Shown: positions 22,901 through 39,189, counted from the stretch's first letter. The stretch: 64,000 nucleotides of DNA from Gelatoporia subvermispora B (GCA_000320605.2 KB445798.1:1036428-1100427), one strand, 5' to 3'. Made by a program: numbers and translations. Notes: generated from the sequence alone by a model not told the origin.

Positions 22901-25900
22901 GATGGGTGAGGACAGGGCCAGCGCGGAAGCGGCAGACGGGGTAACCGGAAAGGTGAACAAGGGATAATAAGGTCGGCAAGCCTCGCCTAGTAGAGATCGC
23001 GTGCCGACCAGACCTTGCTGGAGAGGGCCGGAGCCTGGAGGGACATACATCTGGCATGTTATTACGGACACGAGGCGCCGGGAGATCGGTGCTGCAACTG
23101 TACGAGATGCGGTCAAAACGTTCAGTCGGCGTACTCGAATCGGACTAATGCCTAACGTGGGAGTTTCAGACCGAATACCTGGGGACGCCGACGGACCAAT
23201 TGTACTCACCCAAGAGAATATGAACGGAATACGAACCGATGATAAGGCTCGGACCTCGGCGGCGCTATATGTGAACATGCCCCGTTGGAGTTGTCTTCGA
23301 CGCCCGTGAGGGCCTCAGCTCGACCATAGGAGAAGTTGTCATGCTGGGATTGGCCGAGGCACATGACCGGTAACCGGATCCGGGAACCTGAGCCTCATGG
23401 CCTCGTCGTGGTGTCACAACATCCCAGGGCTGGATGATGACAATACAGTAGCGTGTAGTCTGTAATCGGCCATGTAGTTTCTTGAGCTGTGGCAGACCAG
23501 CGAGCAGGCGGGCGTCCGGTCAGCGGCAGACGTATGCGGGTGCCCGGCGCTCGAGCGATCGCAGCCGCAGCCTGGAGGGGTGGGCGCGGGCGCCTTACAA
23601 GGGCACAGGATGCCGCGGTTGGGTCCTCAGACCCAAACTCGCTGGGTCAATGGTGGAGTATGCAGCCGATCCCCACATTGCGAACAGAATCGTTGATGGC
23701 AGACTCGGGACGGCTAAAGTCCAGTGAACCTCGAATTCAAGGCGGTGGAGGATTGCTTCCGGAGCATGTCTTCGCACGCATGGGCTTCACGTTCACGGCA
23801 ATTTTGAGGAGTATGCACGTGTGCCAGGAAGTTGAGATGAACGGGAATATTGAGGTGTTTGTGCTGCCCGAGCTCCGGGACGCGAAGTATAGTGACAAAG
23901 AGCTGCCTACATAGCCAGACAGTTTGAACATGCGACCAAATCACATATGTAGTGAAAACGGGCACCGTCTCATCGGTAAGAGTGAGACTGTAATTCCAAG
24001 ATGGTGAGAGACACGTTCGCTCTTGGCGCGTGGGTGTAGCATCGGCTACACACGTTTGGACTCGCTTGATGACGATCGGGCCGAGCTGCATATCTGGAAG
24101 ATGTCACCACCGGCATTTATACGCTCTAGCTCCAGTGTCCTCATCTGCCAGCCCAAGAGTTTGCACGTCCAAAGACTCTCAAGTTGGTGCCCAGGACACA
24201 TGGACAACATGTATCATGAGACGGAACTCTCTGGGTGGGCTTGATGCACCAGAACAAGTGAGAGGACCCGTTCATTCTTGCCGAGGGATCTTCGTCTTGA
24301 CCCGGACGTTGTGGGTGTTCAACGACCCACATATGCAAAGCTAAACGCGCCTTTTGTATTGAGTGGCCGTGCAAGGGGTGCTTGTGTCCCACCACACAGG
24401 TGACAGCGCATACACTTCGACTACATGTCGCATTTTACGTATTCTGGGTATTCTTCAAGCCATAGATCATAGATGCCGCGGTCAGCGACCCGCTGAGTGC
24501 CGAGCCTTCCCGCGAGAGGCTTTCTATCAACAACACCTCGCCTACTAGCTGGGCTTATTGAATTGACCGCGCAGCCATAATAAAGGAAGTAGCTCGTACC
24601 CCGTTAGCATCAATTCTCGCCCGTCATAGATGAGCAATATTCCCGCCGGCCCTCCGCTCAAGCCAATGGGTGCCTCAGAACGTATATCAAAGTAGAATAC
24701 ACTGAAGCTCAGAGGGTCTTTAGATGAAAAACATTGTCGTCGCTGGCGAAAGGACCACGCTGTGTTGCGCACTGCTGCGCAGTGACATCGTATTTACGTG
24801 ACTGTGACACATCACGACGTTATCCGTGACAATTGTGCTGATCTGCAAGTTGTCTCCCGCTCTTGTCGCAAACAAACTCTTACCAACTTATGCGACCGGG
24901 ATCATACATGACAAAACCAGTACTTGGAAGAATTCATAATTGCATGACTCGAAACATGAGGATACATTTCACTTTTTGGAGACAAACAATCCGCTGAAGT
25001 CTTTCCCCATCCCGACTAGCCACGAACGGACTCCGACACGTTAACATCCTCCACTGGATTCTTTTAATCGCCTCTCCTCTACTACAGCATGATCCTGCGG
25101 TTTATGCCACAACTACATCACAGATCAATAGAAAATGTACCACAACTTTGTGTTACACTTCCCGGAGTCTGAGCACTGTTAGATCACACTAAACTTCAGG
25201 ATTGTCTCGGTCAGACTACCGCTAATGCTACATCTTGCGGTAGCGTAGTGTATATAGGAGACATGAGCCTATCAGAGATATCTAGATCCTGTATTTCCCC
25301 ATTGAACGGCCCATAGATAGGCTAGCCGGGAGCCCTCGCTCTTCACATTTTTCCACTTCCACATCTAGCACATGGGTTGCTCATTTTCATATCTTCTGTG
25401 TCTATTTGTGTCACAAGATGTCGTCTGTGATTGCTCGAGCCAAGGAAGCATACAATGGTCCCCCGATTCTCAATGAGACTGTAGGGCAGTAATTTATGCG
25501 AAGTCTTTTGTGATCGGCCTCGTCGAGTTCTGCCGGGAGGACAGGATTCTTTGTCTCGCCAATAGGTCCGTCGGCCCTCTCTCCGTATGGGCCACTTTTG
25601 GGAGGGCTGAAGTTTTCCCACTTATGACCTCCGGTTCTCTTCCGATACCACTGCGCAATGTCCTCTGCTTTGAGCTAAATCCCAGTGGTTTGATTACTGT
25701 TGCATATGGCCTCATGCAAGCAATCCTCGTGCCGTTATCACATTTCTTCGGCACATCGATACTCAGTGCGGATGTAACTTTGGCTACCTGTGCTGCAAAT
25801 ACGGGTAATGGCTCTATGTCAAGCTCGCTGTTCCAACATAGGTTGGCGATTTTATAAGTTCTCAACTTTTTGCTTGAGCGGTGTGCAGCAGTCGACGCTC

Positions 25901-26378
25901 ATCTTTATACTATACACAGACAATTGGCATTCGGTCCGGATGGTCAGGGTGTTAGAGATGCAACCGGGATTTCGATGACTTCGCTTCTATAGAAATCTTA
26001 CCCAGTGAGTCGGCTCAGTGATATAGCGCATGTGTGCCACGTTGCACGTCTCGCAACCATAATCGCAATTTCTCGACTTCAAGACTTCATGTTCATGATT
26101 CCGGTGGATATCCGTCACACGAGTTAGCGCATACCTGTGCGTCAAATATTCCTTTTGTTCCTGGCGAACACACTTAGGAGTAGTGGAAGTGAAACTTTCC
26201 TTTCTCGATGTCGGATCAATATCGGACACCGCCACGAGGGCGACAAGGACTTCCTATTGTAGATACATGTGACTCAGGGTCGTGGCGTCTGCCTCGTGTA
26301 TGCGACATTGCCCAGTCGATTTTTGACCAGCAGAGTGCGCCGCACAAGACTCCTTGACTCTATTACCATAGCCTCAGG
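22901..26378. other. Shared upstream region of RING genes 1 and 2
   Basis: About 3.5 kb between two divergent RING paralogs. Open frames exist (plus strand 23489-23914, minus strand 25865-25494), but none carries a motif I can name or splices convincingly. I report no gene. Confidence 0.45.
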
Positions 26379-29300
26379 ATGCTGGTGGTGCACCCATCGT
26401 CAACCTGTGACGTTTGTCTAGACCCATATTCATGGGCAACACCCGAAAATACCCCCCACGCTATCGCATGTGGCCATATATTCTGTCGCAGGTGCGCCAT
26501 AGCAGTGCGTGAACTCCCATCTCAACTTACGATCATATCGCGTGTAATATAGCTGCCTGCACTTAATACTAGAGCAACGGTGTCCCCTATGTCGAAAAGC
26601 GTTCCAAGAGGATCGCATCAAGAAGTTGCATGTTGACCAATGTAATGCGCCCAATGATGAGCATCAAAACAGAGATCGGGAGTATCTGAGCCAGGTTTCT
26701 CTCTGCTTTCCTGAAGATACGTCGGATGAACAAGTGAATGGGGTTGTGGGTGAGGTCCATCAGTGGCTCGCGACCCGCTCAGATGATTCATGTATGACGG
26801 TGAGCATGCTCGTTGGCTCTGTCTGCGCGGTGTGTACTTGGCACGCTTGTCTCACTTTGTATTCCTCTATTATTGGAACTTTATTCTGCGTAGTTGAAGG
26901 CACTCCGAGCGGCAGTAGAAGGACTACATAAATATAAGCTCCTCATAGTTGAGAATTTACGGGACAAGAACATGATACGGAAACATGTGCGAGCCGTGCA
27001 TGAGCTGCGAGAAGATAATCGAGCATTGCGAGCCGTTGAGAATGCGGCGGTCCTGAAATGTACGGAACTGACAGAGTGCGTGTTGTATAATTACCATAAT
27101 TTCGATCATCTGAGCTCACGCGTCTTTTATAGACAGGTAAATGATTGCCTTCAACGACGAAAGTCAACAGCTGACACCTGTGCTTCTCGTACAGCTGGAG
27201 AAGATGGAACAGGACTGCGCTGCGTTGCGGAGCGAACGTGCACGTTACCATGCGGAACTCACGCGGCTCAAGCACCTCTCGAACCCTTTACCCCCACCTC
27301 CACGACAGATTCATCTTGAGAGGGCTGCTTCACTTACGGCTCCCTCGTCCCAATCCACATGGACTACTCCTGCTGCCGTACCTTCTTACTTGATCTACAC
27401 CCAAAGACCAGACGGGTCTTACATGCAAGGACCTATCGCCCCCGAACCCGAAACCGCCCCCGTTTTGCGTGAGGATGAGACACAGATCCGGTCTCCGCAT
27501 CGCCCCCAGATCGTCCCCGGTGCTCAACTAACGGAGAAGTTCATACCACCTGTTCCTTCGGAGATAGAACAGGGCTTTACTCGCCGTCCAATACAGACGA
27601 CTTCGTCTTCGCGTGGTTCTTTCGGTGCTGTGGCAGGTCTTACTACGGGGTATCATTCGTCCGGCTCTCGTGCGGACATGGTTCCCGGCCCATCTGGACA
27701 TGGTGCATCTGGAAGCACTATCAACCGAGCCGTCGACATACGCGCCACTTCTGCGACTCCGTGGCCGCAAGTGACACAACCTTGTGCTCCTTCGACCTCT
27801 ACGCAGCGGGCAAATGAACGAGACGCTTCTACGGACGGCAACCTATCCTCTAGGGTTTCTCTCCATTTTGATTACCGTCCACAACCGTTGCACGTATCGA
27901 CGCCTGTTCGAAGAAATGCGCTCAATCCTGAAACACGTACTGTGCAGGCGGCAGCTGCGGAGACCTCCAGGAGCGGGGTTTCCGTTTTGGCGCCAGTGCC
28001 AGATGGCGACGTTGTTGTGTTGCCCGGTGCCCTGGAAGACGTGACCAACGTATATCCTACACCATCGACCACCAGGCCACGGCGTGCAGCAGACCGCTCT
28101 ATCCAGCTCACGGAAGGTGGAGCGACTGATAGTAGCTCAGGCAGCCGTGATCTACTCGCCCCTGTTTTACTGCAGGCTCTCGCCATAGACAATGCATTTC
28201 CACTTGCACGCAGGTCTACAAGAGATCATTTACTAGGCCAGGCTTCCAATGGCACCAGTGGCTCGAGGGCGTCGAGTATGCAGGTGGAACGCGGTACGGT
28301 GTTGCAAGACACCCTTGCAGCACCGTCACAACCGTCACCAGCATCGTCCTGGGGTACAGTGAATTCTCGTGTATCGGGGTCGACATCGAGGTCAAGCCTT
28401 GCTCTCGGCCTGACGGGTCTACCTACTGAACTCGAACTTCCTCCCGCTGCTGCCGAGGAAGAGCAGACAGCGTACGTACCCCTTCCCAACCCATCTCGGC
28501 ACACCAGTACTTTGCTTGAGCCAAACATGACGCCGAGGGGTCGTCGCGTTTCGTTCAGGGGCGATTTCTTCGACGCGGTACCACAATCCTCGGGGCAGCG
28601 GAGCGAGCCACCGGCGTTGGGACTAAACCTCGGCAGCGATAATTCAGGACAGGTGATCCATGGAGATCGCGATTTAGCCCACCTCGATCAGTCTTTGATG
28701 CAACTGGCTGTCGGACATCGTGAGAATGAGCGCAGCCGCACTGCAAGCCCGCTCCGTTACTCTGCCGGTACAGAGCCAAGCGCCCCTTCGCGTGCTAGCG
28801 GCCAACAGGTCTGGGTCGGTCCGAGGACAGGCTTGCCAATCTATATGACCCCGACACCTGGAATCGTTGAAGACGCCAGCGGGTCATCGGTGGCGCCAGG
28901 AACCTCCCGTGCAGTATTTTCTTCTTGGCACAATAACAACAGCGCGGACGTGTTCTCTGGGCCTGCCAGCGGAAGCACGAGGCATACCGGAATGACCTAT
29001 CCCTACTCTGACTCATCCACACGGCTCGCTCGCCAGCGTTCCTCTGTGTCTCGCAGTTCAATAGCGTCGTCGAGAGAAAGCAGTGTGAGCGCGTATTCTT
29101 TCCACGGAGCCTCAGGCCCTCGTTCGTCAGGATCGTCCCACTCGCACACGCACAACAGCGCGAACTCCTCGACACGGCATCAAACTGGGACAAGAGAAGT
29201 CTACGGGGTGCCAGTCTCTGACGACGACCGCCTCCCAGCTCTTTCGCAGGGTTCTCTGCTGCTATCGTTCGGTACACCAAGTACATCGAGCGCCGTTATT

Positions 29301-29387
29301 GGCACGGAAGAGGCGTCCGAAATACGCGCTCCTCGGCCAATAAGTAGCCGTTCTTCCAGTCTCTTCGGTTCTCTCGCGTCCCTGTAA
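26379..29387 (+). CDS. RING finger / coiled-coil protein 2, long disordered tail
   Basis: Paralog of the 20.9 and 55.3 kb genes. Exons: 26379-26491, 26553-26799, 26894-27075, a 4-nt exon ACAG at 27133-27136, and 27195-29387, giving 912 residues. RING ligands are C10, C13, C31, H33, C36, C39, C48, C51 (TCDVC...ACGHIFC..C, QRCPLC), followed by the family motif DRIKKLHVDQC. The coiled coil runs from about residue 120 to 220 (VRAVHELREDNRALR, LEKMEQDCAALRSER). The single last exon encodes about 690 residues rich in Ser, Thr, Pro and Gly, with no domain seen, much longer than in the other two paralogs. It starts MLVVHPSSTCDVC, close to MLVIHPESLCDVC of gene 1. Confidence 0.88.
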
Positions 29388-32483
<3,096 letters not shown>

Positions 32484-33256
32484 CTTGAAAGTCGGAGCAG
32501 TGTCGGGAGACCTTGAGTAGACTGTCTTGACCTTCGAGGGCGAAACTTTGCGCCTCGCTTCATAGTAAGGTCACGTGAATGAAAAATGTCACACGTGACA
32601 ATAGGCGTCGATCACGATGTGTCACGCTCAAGGGGGGCCCGGGCGCTTGCCTTTCCCGGCTGGTTTGAGCCAGCACTTGTCTTGCTCCTGGGCCGACCAC
32701 CGCAAATCATCGCATAGAACTTGAATCACTCAATTTTCGCCTTCAGATATGACACCGAAGTCCTCCTGCAACGGGGTGCGGAGAACTCTCCCGGCGCCTC
32801 TAGTGCTCAAACATCAACTCTATAGGCTTCTAGCCAGAAACTAGGACTTTTCCGATGAGAAAGGGAGATAATAAAAGCTGACAGGGTAACGTCCTTTTTG
32901 GACTCTCAGTGACTATCCATCGACAGTTGCAACTATCATTGCGATGCTATGAGATACGACACCCGGATGGCTGACTGGACACGCACACAAACAAGAAGTT
33001 TCGTCAAGATGCGGATCGTACAGCCTCTGCTACTTTCCTCGTACTTTCTCTCATGGATGGCTACTTGCGGCATGAGACCATCCCACGATGGAGTGCGATA
33101 ACAGACGAGAGTCACCTGATATAGCGGAGTACAAGAATGGCAGAGGAGATTACCGAAGTCCTATATAACCTCATCCGCCATCGATCTCCGCTCACGCAGT
33201 CTGCTTTGTGCATCGCAACCTCTGAACTCAATCAATCGCCCTCTGTAGTATCGAGA
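32484..33256. other. Intergenic, promoters of uS11 and the cyanase-like gene
   Basis: Upstream region of two divergent genes. Apart from the CACGTG motifs, I see nothing coding. Confidence 0.5.
32572..32577. promoter_or_regulatory. CACGTG motif upstream of uS11
   Basis: The full word TCACGTGA (32571-32578) is an eight-base palindrome about 89 bp before the uS11 start codon. A related CACGTGACA lies at about 32592-32600. Binding by a bHLH factor is inferred from the motif only. Confidence 0.35.
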
Positions 33257-33637
33257 ATGGCCCCCAACCCTCAATGTGCCGCCCTCGCTGCCGCGAAGGA
33301 CAAGAAGGGTTCGTCTTCGTGGCTTCTCGTTCATAGATGCGTCTCACATCTTGGGCAGGGTTGTCGTACAGCCAGATCGCCCAACAAGTCGGCACGTCCG
33401 AACAGCATGTCATTGACGGTACGTATCTGTCGCGCTTCAGCGGAGGTAAATGAGGTGACACACGTTCTGCAGTCTGCACTGGCAAGACCGTGCCCACTCA
33501 GGCTGAGTTCGATGCCCTTGCGAGAGCACTTGACATCAAGTCTGCTGTAAGTCTGCCCCGCTCAGGGGCCCTGAATACCATCGATGACGATACTATCTGC
33601 TCAGCCTCCCCACGATGCTGCCCACGCCACCAAGTAA
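33257..33637 (+). CDS. Short protein of the cyanase N-terminal (HTH-like) domain only
   Basis: Four exons join in phase: 33257-33308, 33359-33418, 33473-33546 and 33605-33637, giving 72 residues. It starts MAPNPQCAALAAAKDKKG, then LSYSQIAQQVGTSEQHVID, CTGKTVPTQAEFDALARAL and DIKSAPPHDAAHATK before TAA. The arrangement matches the N-terminal helix-turn-helix-like domain of fungal cyanate hydratase (CynS). The C-terminal half of that enzyme, which carries the catalytic Arg/Glu/Ser and forms the decamer, is absent: the stop follows cleanly and nothing like it occurs in the next kilobase. It therefore cannot be a normal cyanase. It may be a stand-alone small HTH protein or a truncated gene; the three well-formed introns (50, 54 and 58 nt) favour a maintained gene. 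Confidence 0.75.
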
Positions 33638-35055
33638 TCTGGGCTCTGTTGTCCTTAAAGCGGCTTGGGATCATAGTAGTAGTATTTGAGAGTGTACGAT
33701 CTGTACTGAATTCAAAGAAACCAGTCTTGTGCGTGTGCAACACAATGCGGAGGAGGGTGTTCTGGGTGGTTGCAGGACTGACCCAGATGTCCCGATCTGG
33801 ATTGGCCAATGGAAATGCTCACATTGTAGATAAGGCGTATCTGGCAGCCTCCAGCGTAAATCCAGCTTATCGGATAACTGAACGTGAACCCTGTAGCAAC
33901 TCATTTCTGTCCTCTTCACTGGCAACCGTCGCTCTTGCTGCGCATTGTTGCGTTCTGGCATAATAATGTCACCACATCATATCTCAGTCGCCTGCGGCGG
34001 CCGGCTTCCTGTATATGGCCCTGCAGCTAATTGACAGGGTAGTTGACCAGCGGTAGTGACAGGCGATATGCTTGCAATTCTGAGAGGAAAGCTCCCGGGC
34101 TACGACATCAGCAAGGCATGTGAGGGAAAGTACAGGCAGAACAATGGCTCTCAACAGCTTGGCTAGGCTCAGACTAGCTTGCGGCATCAACAAACTTCAA
34201 CACAGCACGATCCAGCCCGACTCTTCGTTGTCCAAGTGAGGGATCTTGTCCTGTTCATGCTCGAATCTATGCCTCGGGACGCGATCAGGCACGGAAGCAT
34301 ACTCTGGCGCGGTTCGACGGGGTAGCAGAGGCCTACCGACGCTGTTCCGCGGTTGCAGGCAGTCTGAATGCACTGACTGCCGGCCCGCCGCCATCGCGAC
34401 AATCGTATCCTCCCACACGCGTCTACGATCAACTCGAGGGGACGAATATGAGCTTGACGGCTTTGACAACATTTGCGCTACAAGTGCAATGTAGGTTAAG
34501 ACGAATGTCAGCGTCTGTGGTCCCATCATGTCAAGGTAGTTAGGGTCGCCAGAACATGTCCGCTCGTACTCCGCTGCTCATCTTGACAATACATCATCGT
34601 CACATTCACTAGCATTGGTTCCGAGCCTGCGAGATGCCACTGTGTGCCCTTTTACGTACGTCTCGCTTCACTATCTTAACCTCACCCTTTGACACTCACA
34701 GCGCTCTAGCGGCGTACGCTTGCCTGTAAGCACACCGCTTTTGCAGACTAGCTACAAGCCACAAAAAAGCCTTACTTGCTTTCTAGGATCCCCGTAAGCA
34801 CTGTCTTGCACAGCCTCAGAGATCGCACAGACACTGAACATCGCGTTTGAGGCTTTGGTGCGTGTGCAAGGCCCATTCCTGGGTTAGCCAAATTGTCCCA
34901 TCAACGGCCGCTGACATGTCCCATCAGCCCTCGCAAGCGAGCAGGCAGTGTCTTGGGGCGCGATAGAATCTTTCATTAGCGGCTCTGCAGGCAGGGCAAC
35001 TCTTTCATCATACTTCACACTCAACTTCTGGCAAGGGGTATACTGCTGGTGCAGA
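33638..35055. other. Intergenic, no firm gene
   Basis: The minus strand at 34529-34197 has a 110-codon frame starting MMGPQTLTFVLTYIALVAQM, which resembles a signal peptide. No splice partner or family could be found, so it is not called as a gene. Confidence 0.4.
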
Positions 35056-37263
35056 ATGGCAACGCCCACCATCGCGCAGACCTTCAAGGTCGACAACTCG
35101 CTCGGGGCGGCGTATGCAGGTGACGAGCGTCGTCTATTATCTCGATTGTCGCTTAAATCTGGCCGTCTCCGCTGTGCTTTTGTAGGGAATGTTGCTTGCG
35201 CCATGTGGGTGTATACCTAATTTTTCCGAATACAACACTGATTGCCCTATCCTAAATCCACAAGCTTTTACGGCGTGACTAATGTCCAGACGTATACTTA
35301 CTTCAAGCGGTGCCGTGGAGACGGTCTATACACCAAACTCTTAGTAGGTTTTCACCGCCGATGTACTATGTTAACTTTCGTCTTACCCTGGGGTTTGGTC
35401 AGATTGTATTTCTATGGTGCGTAACCGCCGTTTTTGCCTCAAACTCTGGACTTTCGATTGACTGGAGCAGGATGTTGAACACCCTGCACATATTCTTTAT
35501 ATGTCATGCTATCTGGTTCTATGCAATTACAAACTTTGCAAACCCATTCGCAATCGCCCGACCAACCTGGTGAGTGCAAAAACCTCGCCGCTGCTGGCCC
35601 TTGGTGTGCTAACCGAAGGACATAGGAGTGTGATGGTGAGTATTCAAGATGTAGGCCGCAGCAGGGTTAGCTTTGATGGTTCTTAAGGCTTCGGTACAGG
35701 TCACGGTGAGTTATTTGGAGATGTTTTTAGCGCCACATTCACGCTAACGCTATCTTAGGGCTTCAGTGATTTGACCGTCAGAGGGTGAGAATTCCCAGAC
35801 ATAGTGGCATGTGTTCTAAATCACCTTTGCAGCATCTTTTGTCGGAGAGTCTGGTCCTGTGCGTAAAATGGCGGCCTGTGAAATATGATGCTGACCATGA
35901 TTGTGGATTGTAGTGAGCGAGCGTAATCGCTTGATCACCGGTTCCATTGTGCGTTTTTGATTACATCTGCGATTAGTACTGACACACATTCCAAATAGAT
36001 TCTCGTGTCCCTGTTTTGTTTCAGTACGTCATTAGTCATTTCGACAAGATCCCATCACCTGATACTTAAGACAGTCATGACTACGATCTTCACAATAAAG
36101 GGGTGCGCACATCCTGTGCCAACACACGAGTTTTCTTACCAACAGCTTAACTAGAGCAATCCTTGACAATTTCCTGAGCTGGAAGGGTATAGCGGTAAGG
36201 CTACGAGTCGGCCCGACGATTAGCCGCTCTCGCTGACACATTTCCGCAGTGGGTCCTGTACTTGACGTTGACCACAGGAATGGTGGCAGATATAATGCTC
36301 GCCGGTGTTCAGTGTATTTTACTGAAACGCCAACGCGATGGAATGATCAAGTGCGTGGTCATCATGGCTGCTTGCGTACGTCTCTAACCCGGATTCAGGA
36401 CCGATTCTACGATACGAGTACTCATGCTTTACGCCATCAATACGGGAGCAATGACCAGGTATGTGTGATGCAATCTAATGGTCCGCGATGCATAGTGATG
36501 TTTGCCGTAGTGTCTGTTCCATCTGCTGCTTGGTCATTGTGAGTAACCACGGTCTCATTTCCCTTTCCGCTGTTTATCGCTATCACAAGTATGCATCAAC
36601 ACCTCCAGATAATTTCGGATACTTTGCGTTCTACTCTGTCTTACCTACGTGTAAGGCATTTCTTTCGAGACCCGTGAACACGCCGATTAGCTGAAACCCC
36701 CAATAGTACTCCTCAACGCTCTCCTCGGCCATCTCAATGCCAGGAAATCGCTCAGAAAGGGTCTCTTGGGCGGTGGACAGATGCAGCAGACGACGTTCGC
36801 GTTAACAGACACTACCTACGATGACTCGTCCCCTAAGCCCGTGAGCATTGCATTCCTGCACATAATCGCTGCCAGCTCATTTTCCCAGAGCCCCAGCAGG
36901 GCCTCAATGGCACCCATGGGCGGCCCGTATGACCAAATGCTCGAGCAAAACGAGCGAGAGCAAATCCCCGCGAAACTTGCAGGGGCTCCGCCGAGGGTCT
37001 CAGAAAAACAAGGGAAACTTAGTCCCCCAAAGTTGGTGCGTAGCTGCCTGCTCGCGGAATTCCGTATCCTCAGTCTCCCACCAGAATCCCAACAGGTTCT
37101 CCGACCCGGATCCTCAGATAGTATCCAACCCAGAAGGAGCTCGCCGACCGCTGCCGGTACCTGTCGAGAAGGATGCCGGCCCTCTCCGGCTGTCGCGTTT
37201 TCCGCAGAAGCTTTTTACAGTCCAGAATCTGGATTCCATGGCATGATCGCGCGCTTGGATTGA
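35056..37263 (+). CDS. DUF6534-family multi-pass membrane protein, gene B
   Basis: Start ATG gives MATPTIAQTFKVDNSLGAAY. The exon ladder is complete in its first half: 35186-35204 (19 nt), then FYGVTNVQTYTYFKRC, 35403-35416 (14 nt, IVFLW), RMLNTLHIFFICHAIWFY to ARPTW, 35626-35635 (10 nt), 35688-35705 (18), 35759-35784 (26), 35833-35858 (26), 35914-35948 (35) and 35999-36023 (25). Later exons give DIMLAGVQCILLKRQRDG, STIRVLMLYAINTGAMTR, NFGYFAFYSVLPT and the last NALLGHLNARKSLRKG. The linker exon near 36170-36180 runs into a stop in the expected phase, so either the border differs or the gene is damaged there. The end at 37263 is the open-frame end; an intron in the tail could move it. Confidence 0.8.
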
Positions 37264-37672
37264 GTGGCGATGCGATGGACCAGGGTTTCTCTAGCCGTAT
37301 TGTCAGCAATAACGATGTAGCAGACGTTCTGTTACTATTTCGCCTTGGCTGATGCATCGCTGGACGCTGCATTTGTATCACCCGACGTCAATCTCTACTC
37401 CTGGATGAGCTTATGGATGCTGTAGCACTTTGTAGATCAGATGTGACAATTCTCGTATATCCCTTTGTTTCGCTGAGAGAACCGTGTCTGTGCGCCTGAC
37501 CAAAGGTGCAGTGTATTATGTTTACTCCATTTTGACCCTCAAGCCGAGTCCAACAGTTTTGTCGAATACTCGAGACAAAACATCCAGTTTGAATTTGTGA
37601 CGGAACTTCCTGCGAACTAGCGGTCGCACGCGACATACATGGTACGTTGTTTGTAGGTGGCCCTTTATGACA
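37264..37672. other. Intergenic between convergent DUF6534 B and SDR B
   Basis: About 400 bp of 3' flanking DNA. No gene was seen. Confidence 0.5.
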
Positions 37673-38877
37673 TCAATCCATGATCCAGCCACCGTCAACA
37701 GAGATTGACTGGCCTCCAGTCGCGTGTTAGCTTGAGGTAGTGTTCACACAATGTATTCTCACCTGTTATGAAATAGGACTCCGGCTTTGCCAGATACGAG
37801 ACAATACTGGCGATTGCCTCTGGTTCAGCGTCAGGGTGTGTCGGAGACAAGCCAAGCATCTGCACAATTGCAACGTCACATCAACTATATCTCTGTAGGA
37901 AATGAGAAGACTCACTTTCTTATATGTTGAGCCTCTTCCTCCGTTAATGGCATCGTCGGGGAGGTCCGCTTATTTCGATGAGCATGTTGCTGTCGTGAAC
38001 CTGAACTCGGACTCTCACCCACCTAGCGTCGTCAGCATGATTCCAGGAGCATAGGTATTGACAGTGGTATTGTGGGGTCGCAATTCGAGGGCTTCATTAC
38101 AGGTATCAATAATTGAAAGTAGAAATATTGATGATGACTTGCCTGTACTTTGTGTAAGACCTCTAACGGCGAATTTGGATGCAGTGTACGCGGATAAGTT
38201 TAGATATCCTAGCGAGCTCCCAAACCTCTGTAGACGTGCGAAATATGTGACATGCGCTCACCTTTCTTTCCAAGAGCTGAAGTAGCTCCTTAGAACAAAT
38301 TTTGAGTATCAAACACTGTGGTTTGCACAAGTGGACCACTTCAACCTATGATTCTGCCTCCACGACGTTGTTTGATCATTTGCTGAGCTGCATACTTGTA
38401 GTTGAGCATGACTCCACGAAGGTTGACCGACATGATTTGATCCCATTCCTGTGCAGTTGCTTAGGCAAACATCAACACCTTCATCATGGGGCTCTATATA
38501 ATGGCTGACTTTCTACCATCGGATTTACGATCACAATACCGGCATTTGCCACCATCTATCGAGACCACCGAGTCGGAGAAAGTAACATACAATGTAAGGC
38601 CTCGTGTACGTACCACATCAAGCCCTCCTAGTCCATCAACAACCTGGTTGACCATGTCTCGAACATCATCTTCGACTGATACATCCGCGACGGCTGCCAT
38701 TGAGCGCCTTCCTTTGGCTTGGATTTGAGATACGACCTCCTGTAATGCTTCGGCCTTGATACCGAGATCGTTGACCGCGACATCATAGCCATCATCTGCC
38801 AATCGAAGGGCAATTTCTAGCCCGATGCCCTGTGCCGCTCCAGTAATCAGAGCAATGCGAGGAGGTAGAGACGACAT
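37673..38877 (-). CDS. Short-chain dehydrogenase, acetoin/diacetyl reductase-like (SDR B)
   Basis: Classical SDR, NAD(P)-dependent, closest in pattern to acetoin (diacetyl) reductases; substrate not proven. The N-terminus IALITGAAQGIGLEIALRLA carries the TGxxxGxG cofactor motif. MVANAG is the NAG-type motif. GATSALGKK carries the catalytic Ser. AYTASKFAVRGLTQST carries Tyr and Lys. ELRPHNTTVNTYAPG and GQSISVDGGWIMD end the protein. Exon 1 is 38877-38614 (88 codons). Later exons join in phase, including a GC-AG intron (donor GCAAGT at 38142). The gene appears intact, about 260-270 residues. It is one of a tandem array on this strand. Confidence 0.88.
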
Positions 38878-39189
38878 CGAGAGTGCTGCTGCTGAGGAGT
38901 TCGGGGTTTGAGCAGGCTGCCCAGGCTGTTCGTACGCCTTGATATGTCCCAGACATGACAGCTTCGATGTCAGAAGTCCGCCTGTTTAGAGCCATGACTG
39001 AGATCATTGACTGCATTCCTGTTCGATGCCCATAGAAAACACCGGTGCGTGCGACTGTATACGAATCCCCGGATCTCATCTGACCCTTCTATATCGTATC
39101 TCAAGTAGCCAGAGTGTAAGCACTGCATAGTCAACCTGGCATACGGATAACGCTGAGTAGAGCGGGTCCAGACAGCCAGATGAGTGATG

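Noticed and set aside
27115..27136. 22-nt exon in RING gene 2 in place of the 4-nt exon
   Set aside because: It keeps phase but needs a 39-nt intron and breaks the coiled-coil pattern shared with genes 1 and 3.
33257..34000. Full-length cyanate hydratase
   Set aside because: Only the N-terminal domain is present. An in-frame TAA ends the last exon, and no catalytic-domain sequence was found downstream.
34197..34529. Possible small secreted protein (minus strand, hydrophobic N-terminus)
   Set aside because: Single frame with no splice model, no cleavage-site context and overlapping frames; the hydrophobic start alone is not enough.
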